DNA of 34,888 bases from Nautiliaceae bacterium (GTDB lineage Bacteria; Campylobacterota; Campylobacteria; Campylobacterales; Nautiliaceae): contig JALTBU010000056.1 of assembly GCA_027008345.1 (NCBI GenBank), forward strand, positions 1 to 34,888. Direction: 5' to 3'. A program made the position numbers and the translations under genes. Below are positions 33,505 through 34,888 of the stretch, in pieces. The notes below the pieces were generated by a model. That model was given only the letters and a program-made list of their open reading frames with translations. It was not told where the DNA came from and made no database searches. Numbering within the stretch: the stretch's first letter is position 1; each line of letters starts with the position of its first letter.

Positions 33505-33669
33505 TTATTTCGGCATTCCTTTTCCTGTTATGTATCCATAAATTCTTCTTGTAATTCTTTTTAATATTGGAGTAAAATCTTTTTTTTCTATTGCTCTTTT
33601 TACTGCATTAAAATCACCCAAATATTTAGCCGTTTTATACAAAATTGTACGTATTTTACTTATACTCAT
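33505..33669 (-). CDS. Small basic protein of 54 residues, function unknown
   Basis: I translated this gap by hand: [20 protein letters not shown], then NAVKRAIEKKDFTPILKR, ITRRIYGYITGKGMPK and a TAA stop. The ATG overlaps the stop of the M24 peptidase gene (ATGA) and the stop touches the folK ATG, so it fits the operon with no spare base. It has about 13 Lys/Arg and a YKTAKYLGDFNAVKR core. Small proteins with a KTAKxLGDxNAVKRG-like core are, as I recall, widespread beside unrelated genes; no function is known to me. Length under 60 codons explains why it is easily missed. Confidence 0.8.
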   Translation of the reverse strand: MSISKIRTILYKTAKYLGDFNAVKRAIEKKDFTPILKRITRRIYGYITGKGMPK

Positions 33670-34667
33670 AATATTTCCGCCTCCCCATTATAATTTATAG
33701 CAATCATATCTTCAATCCTGATACCGAATTTTCCAGGAATATAAATACCTGGCTCAATTGTAAAAACCATTCCTTCTTTAAGTCTTATTTCATTTCTTGA
33801 ATTTATAAAAGGCCATTCATGTATATCAAGACCGACTCCATGCCCAAGAGAATGAACAAAATATTTTCCATATCCCGCTTTTTCTATAATATTTCTTGCA
33901 ATTTTATCAAGCTCTTTTGCTTTTATTCCTACTTTTACAGCTTTTATAGCTTCTTCCTGGGCTTTTAAAACAACATCATATACTTTTTGTATTTCACGGG
34001 AAAATTTCTGATTTTTTGACATTGATATATTATTGCCTACATAAATGGTTCTTGTCCTGTCTGAACAGTATCTTTGATACTTAATACCAGCATCAAGCAA
34101 AAGCAAATCACCTTTTTTGAGTTTTTTTTCTGTCACAACCGCATGGGGTTTAGCAGCATTTTCATTTATTGCAACAATTGGTTCAAAACTAAGCTCCCTT
34201 CTACCTCTTTTTGTCAGCTTTTCTTTAAATCTAAAACTAAGCTCAAATTCATCAATCCCTTCTTCAATTACTTTTGCAAACTCATCAAAAGCTTTTGCAC
34301 CTTCTTTTACCGCTTCTTTTATAATTTCAAGCTCTTTTGGTGTTTTTATCATTCTTTTTTTAAAAGAAAAATTCTCTTCATTTTGAAGCGTTACAACTTT
34401 TTGAAGTTGTGTGTATGATTTATAACTCCAGTTATTCGGATCTATTTTAAGTTTTTTGACCTTATGTTTTAATATAAGCTCTTTTGCTTTTTTTATTAAA
34501 TCTTTTGCCTCAACAACTTCTGCATCTGCATTTTCTTTTGCGTCAAGGGTATAGCGTCCGTCTGTAATGACATATTTATACCCTTCAATAGCTAAAAAAA
34601 GAGCATTGTCACTGCTCCATCCGCACTCATAATAAATTTCATTTTCTTTATTTAAAATGTAATTCAT
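33666..34667 (-). CDS. M24-family metallopeptidase (Xaa-Pro aminopeptidase-like)
   Basis: A 333-residue cytoplasmic peptidase with pita-bread fold. The metal ligands are visible in order: [15 protein letters not shown] (two Asp, about 193-204), [13 protein letters not shown] (His), TIEPGIYI (Glu) and RIEDMI (Glu). The N-terminal creatinase-like domain is short (about 1-115). It probably cleaves an N-terminal residue before proline; the exact specificity cannot be seen. It overlaps aroQ by 4 bases and the small downstream gene by 4. The same neighbour order with aroQ occurs in Campylobacter. Confidence 0.92.
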   Translation of the reverse strand: MNYILNKENEIYYECGWSSDNALFLAIEGYKYVITDGRYTLDAKENADAEVVEAKDLIKKAKELILKHKVKKLKIDPNNWSYKSYTQLQKVVTLQNEENFSFKKRMIKTPKELEIIKEAVKEGAKAFDEFAKVIEEGIDEFELSFRFKEKLTKRGRRELSFEPIVAINENAAKPHAVVTEKKLKKGDLLLLDAGIKYQRYCSDRTRTIYVGNNISMSKNQKFSREIQKVYDVVLKAQEEAIKAVKVGIKAKELDKIARNIIEKAGYGKYFVHSLGHGVGLDIHEWPFINSRNEIRLKEGMVFTIEPGIYIPGKFGIRIEDMIAINYNGEAEIL

Positions 34668-34888
34668 TGTCTGTTTTGCCCCTGCTGTGCCTGTGCCATT
34701 TTAATCTGATTTAAAATCTCCATCATTGAAATAAGTCCTAAATGATAACTAAGAGGTCCAAAACCTGTAATAGTCCCAGCTACAACATCGCTTATCATTG
34801 ATTTATGTCTAAACTCTTCCCTTGCAGCAACATTGCTCATATGTACCTCAACCACAGGTTTTTTAATAGCAGTTATAGCATCTCTTAT
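34664..34888 (-). CDS. aroQ: 3-dehydroquinate dehydratase, type II (partial, C-terminal 74 codons)
   Basis: Shikimate-pathway enzyme. The start is beyond the right edge; the visible frame reads [20 protein letters not shown] and continues [10 protein letters not shown] to the stop. The VEVHMSN motif, with its histidine, and the REEFRHKS arginine motif are hallmarks of type II dehydroquinases. The tail [24 protein letters not shown] is normal in length. The residues before the internal ATG at 34855 are conserved in the family, so that ATG is not the start. Confidence 0.95.
   Translation of the reverse strand: MRDAITAIKKPVVEVHMSNVAAREEFRHKSMISDVVAGTITGFGPLSYHLGLISMMEILNQIKMAQAQQGQNRQ

Overview
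The window is AT-rich, gene-dense DNA of a member of the Campylobacterota (Epsilonproteobacteria). The evidence is the periplasmic nitrate reductase order napA-G-H-B-F-L-D without napC, an octahaem hydroxylamine-oxidoreductase-type cytochrome (the epsilon-Hao type), System II cytochrome c maturation with a fused CcsBA, a mod operon with an extra TOBE gene between modA and modB, and the block aroQ-peptidase-folK-flhF-flhG-(membrane protein)-fliA-fliM-fliY. Nap plus Hao in one place fits the vent order Nautiliales (Nautilia, Caminibacter, Lebetimonas) best; that placement is inference. No tRNA, rRNA, CRISPR array, insertion sequence or phage gene was seen.

Layout. (A) 1-8843, minus strand, read from the right: a NapC/NrfH-type tetrahaem cytochrome, a periplasmic CPPC thioredoxin-like protein, ccsBA, yjdM, hemA, hemE, hemB, hemC and the start of hemN. 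This is a haem and cytochrome c supply line. (B) 8890-13734, minus strand: modA, a TOBE protein, modB and modC, overlapping an OmpR-type response regulator and its histidine kinase. (C) 13735-14064, the divergent mod/nap intergenic region: on the minus strand a sigma70-like promoter, a Moco-family riboswitch without one stem, and a hairpin that hides the modA ribosome binding site; on the plus strand a direct-repeat box and the napA promoter. (D) 14065-22435, plus strand: napAGHBFLD and hao. (E) 22519-27913, minus strand: an Fe-S CCG-domain protein, lgt, hemY-type protoporphyrinogen oxidase, ccdA, two mini monohaem cytochromes and a lipoprotein. (F) 28057-34888, minus strand: the flagellar/housekeeping block, with a 54-codon gene between the M24 peptidase and folK.

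How it works together: ModABC supplies oxyanion for the cofactor of NapA. NapGH and possibly the NapC-type protein carry quinol electrons to the periplasm. Nap makes nitrite and Hao is the likely next reductase; no nrfA is present here. The Hem enzymes make haem, and CcdA, the CPPC protein and CcsBA attach it to the many CxxCH proteins.

The least expected signals are regulatory: (1) the Moco-type riboswitch on modABC, and (2) a 7-4-7 bp direct repeat (RGCACT half-sites, 11 bp period) upstream of napA, hao and the NapC-type gene. In the last two it sits exactly 9 bp before a -10 box. This is OmpR/PhoB-box architecture, and an OmpR-family two-component pair lies in the adjacent mod operon.
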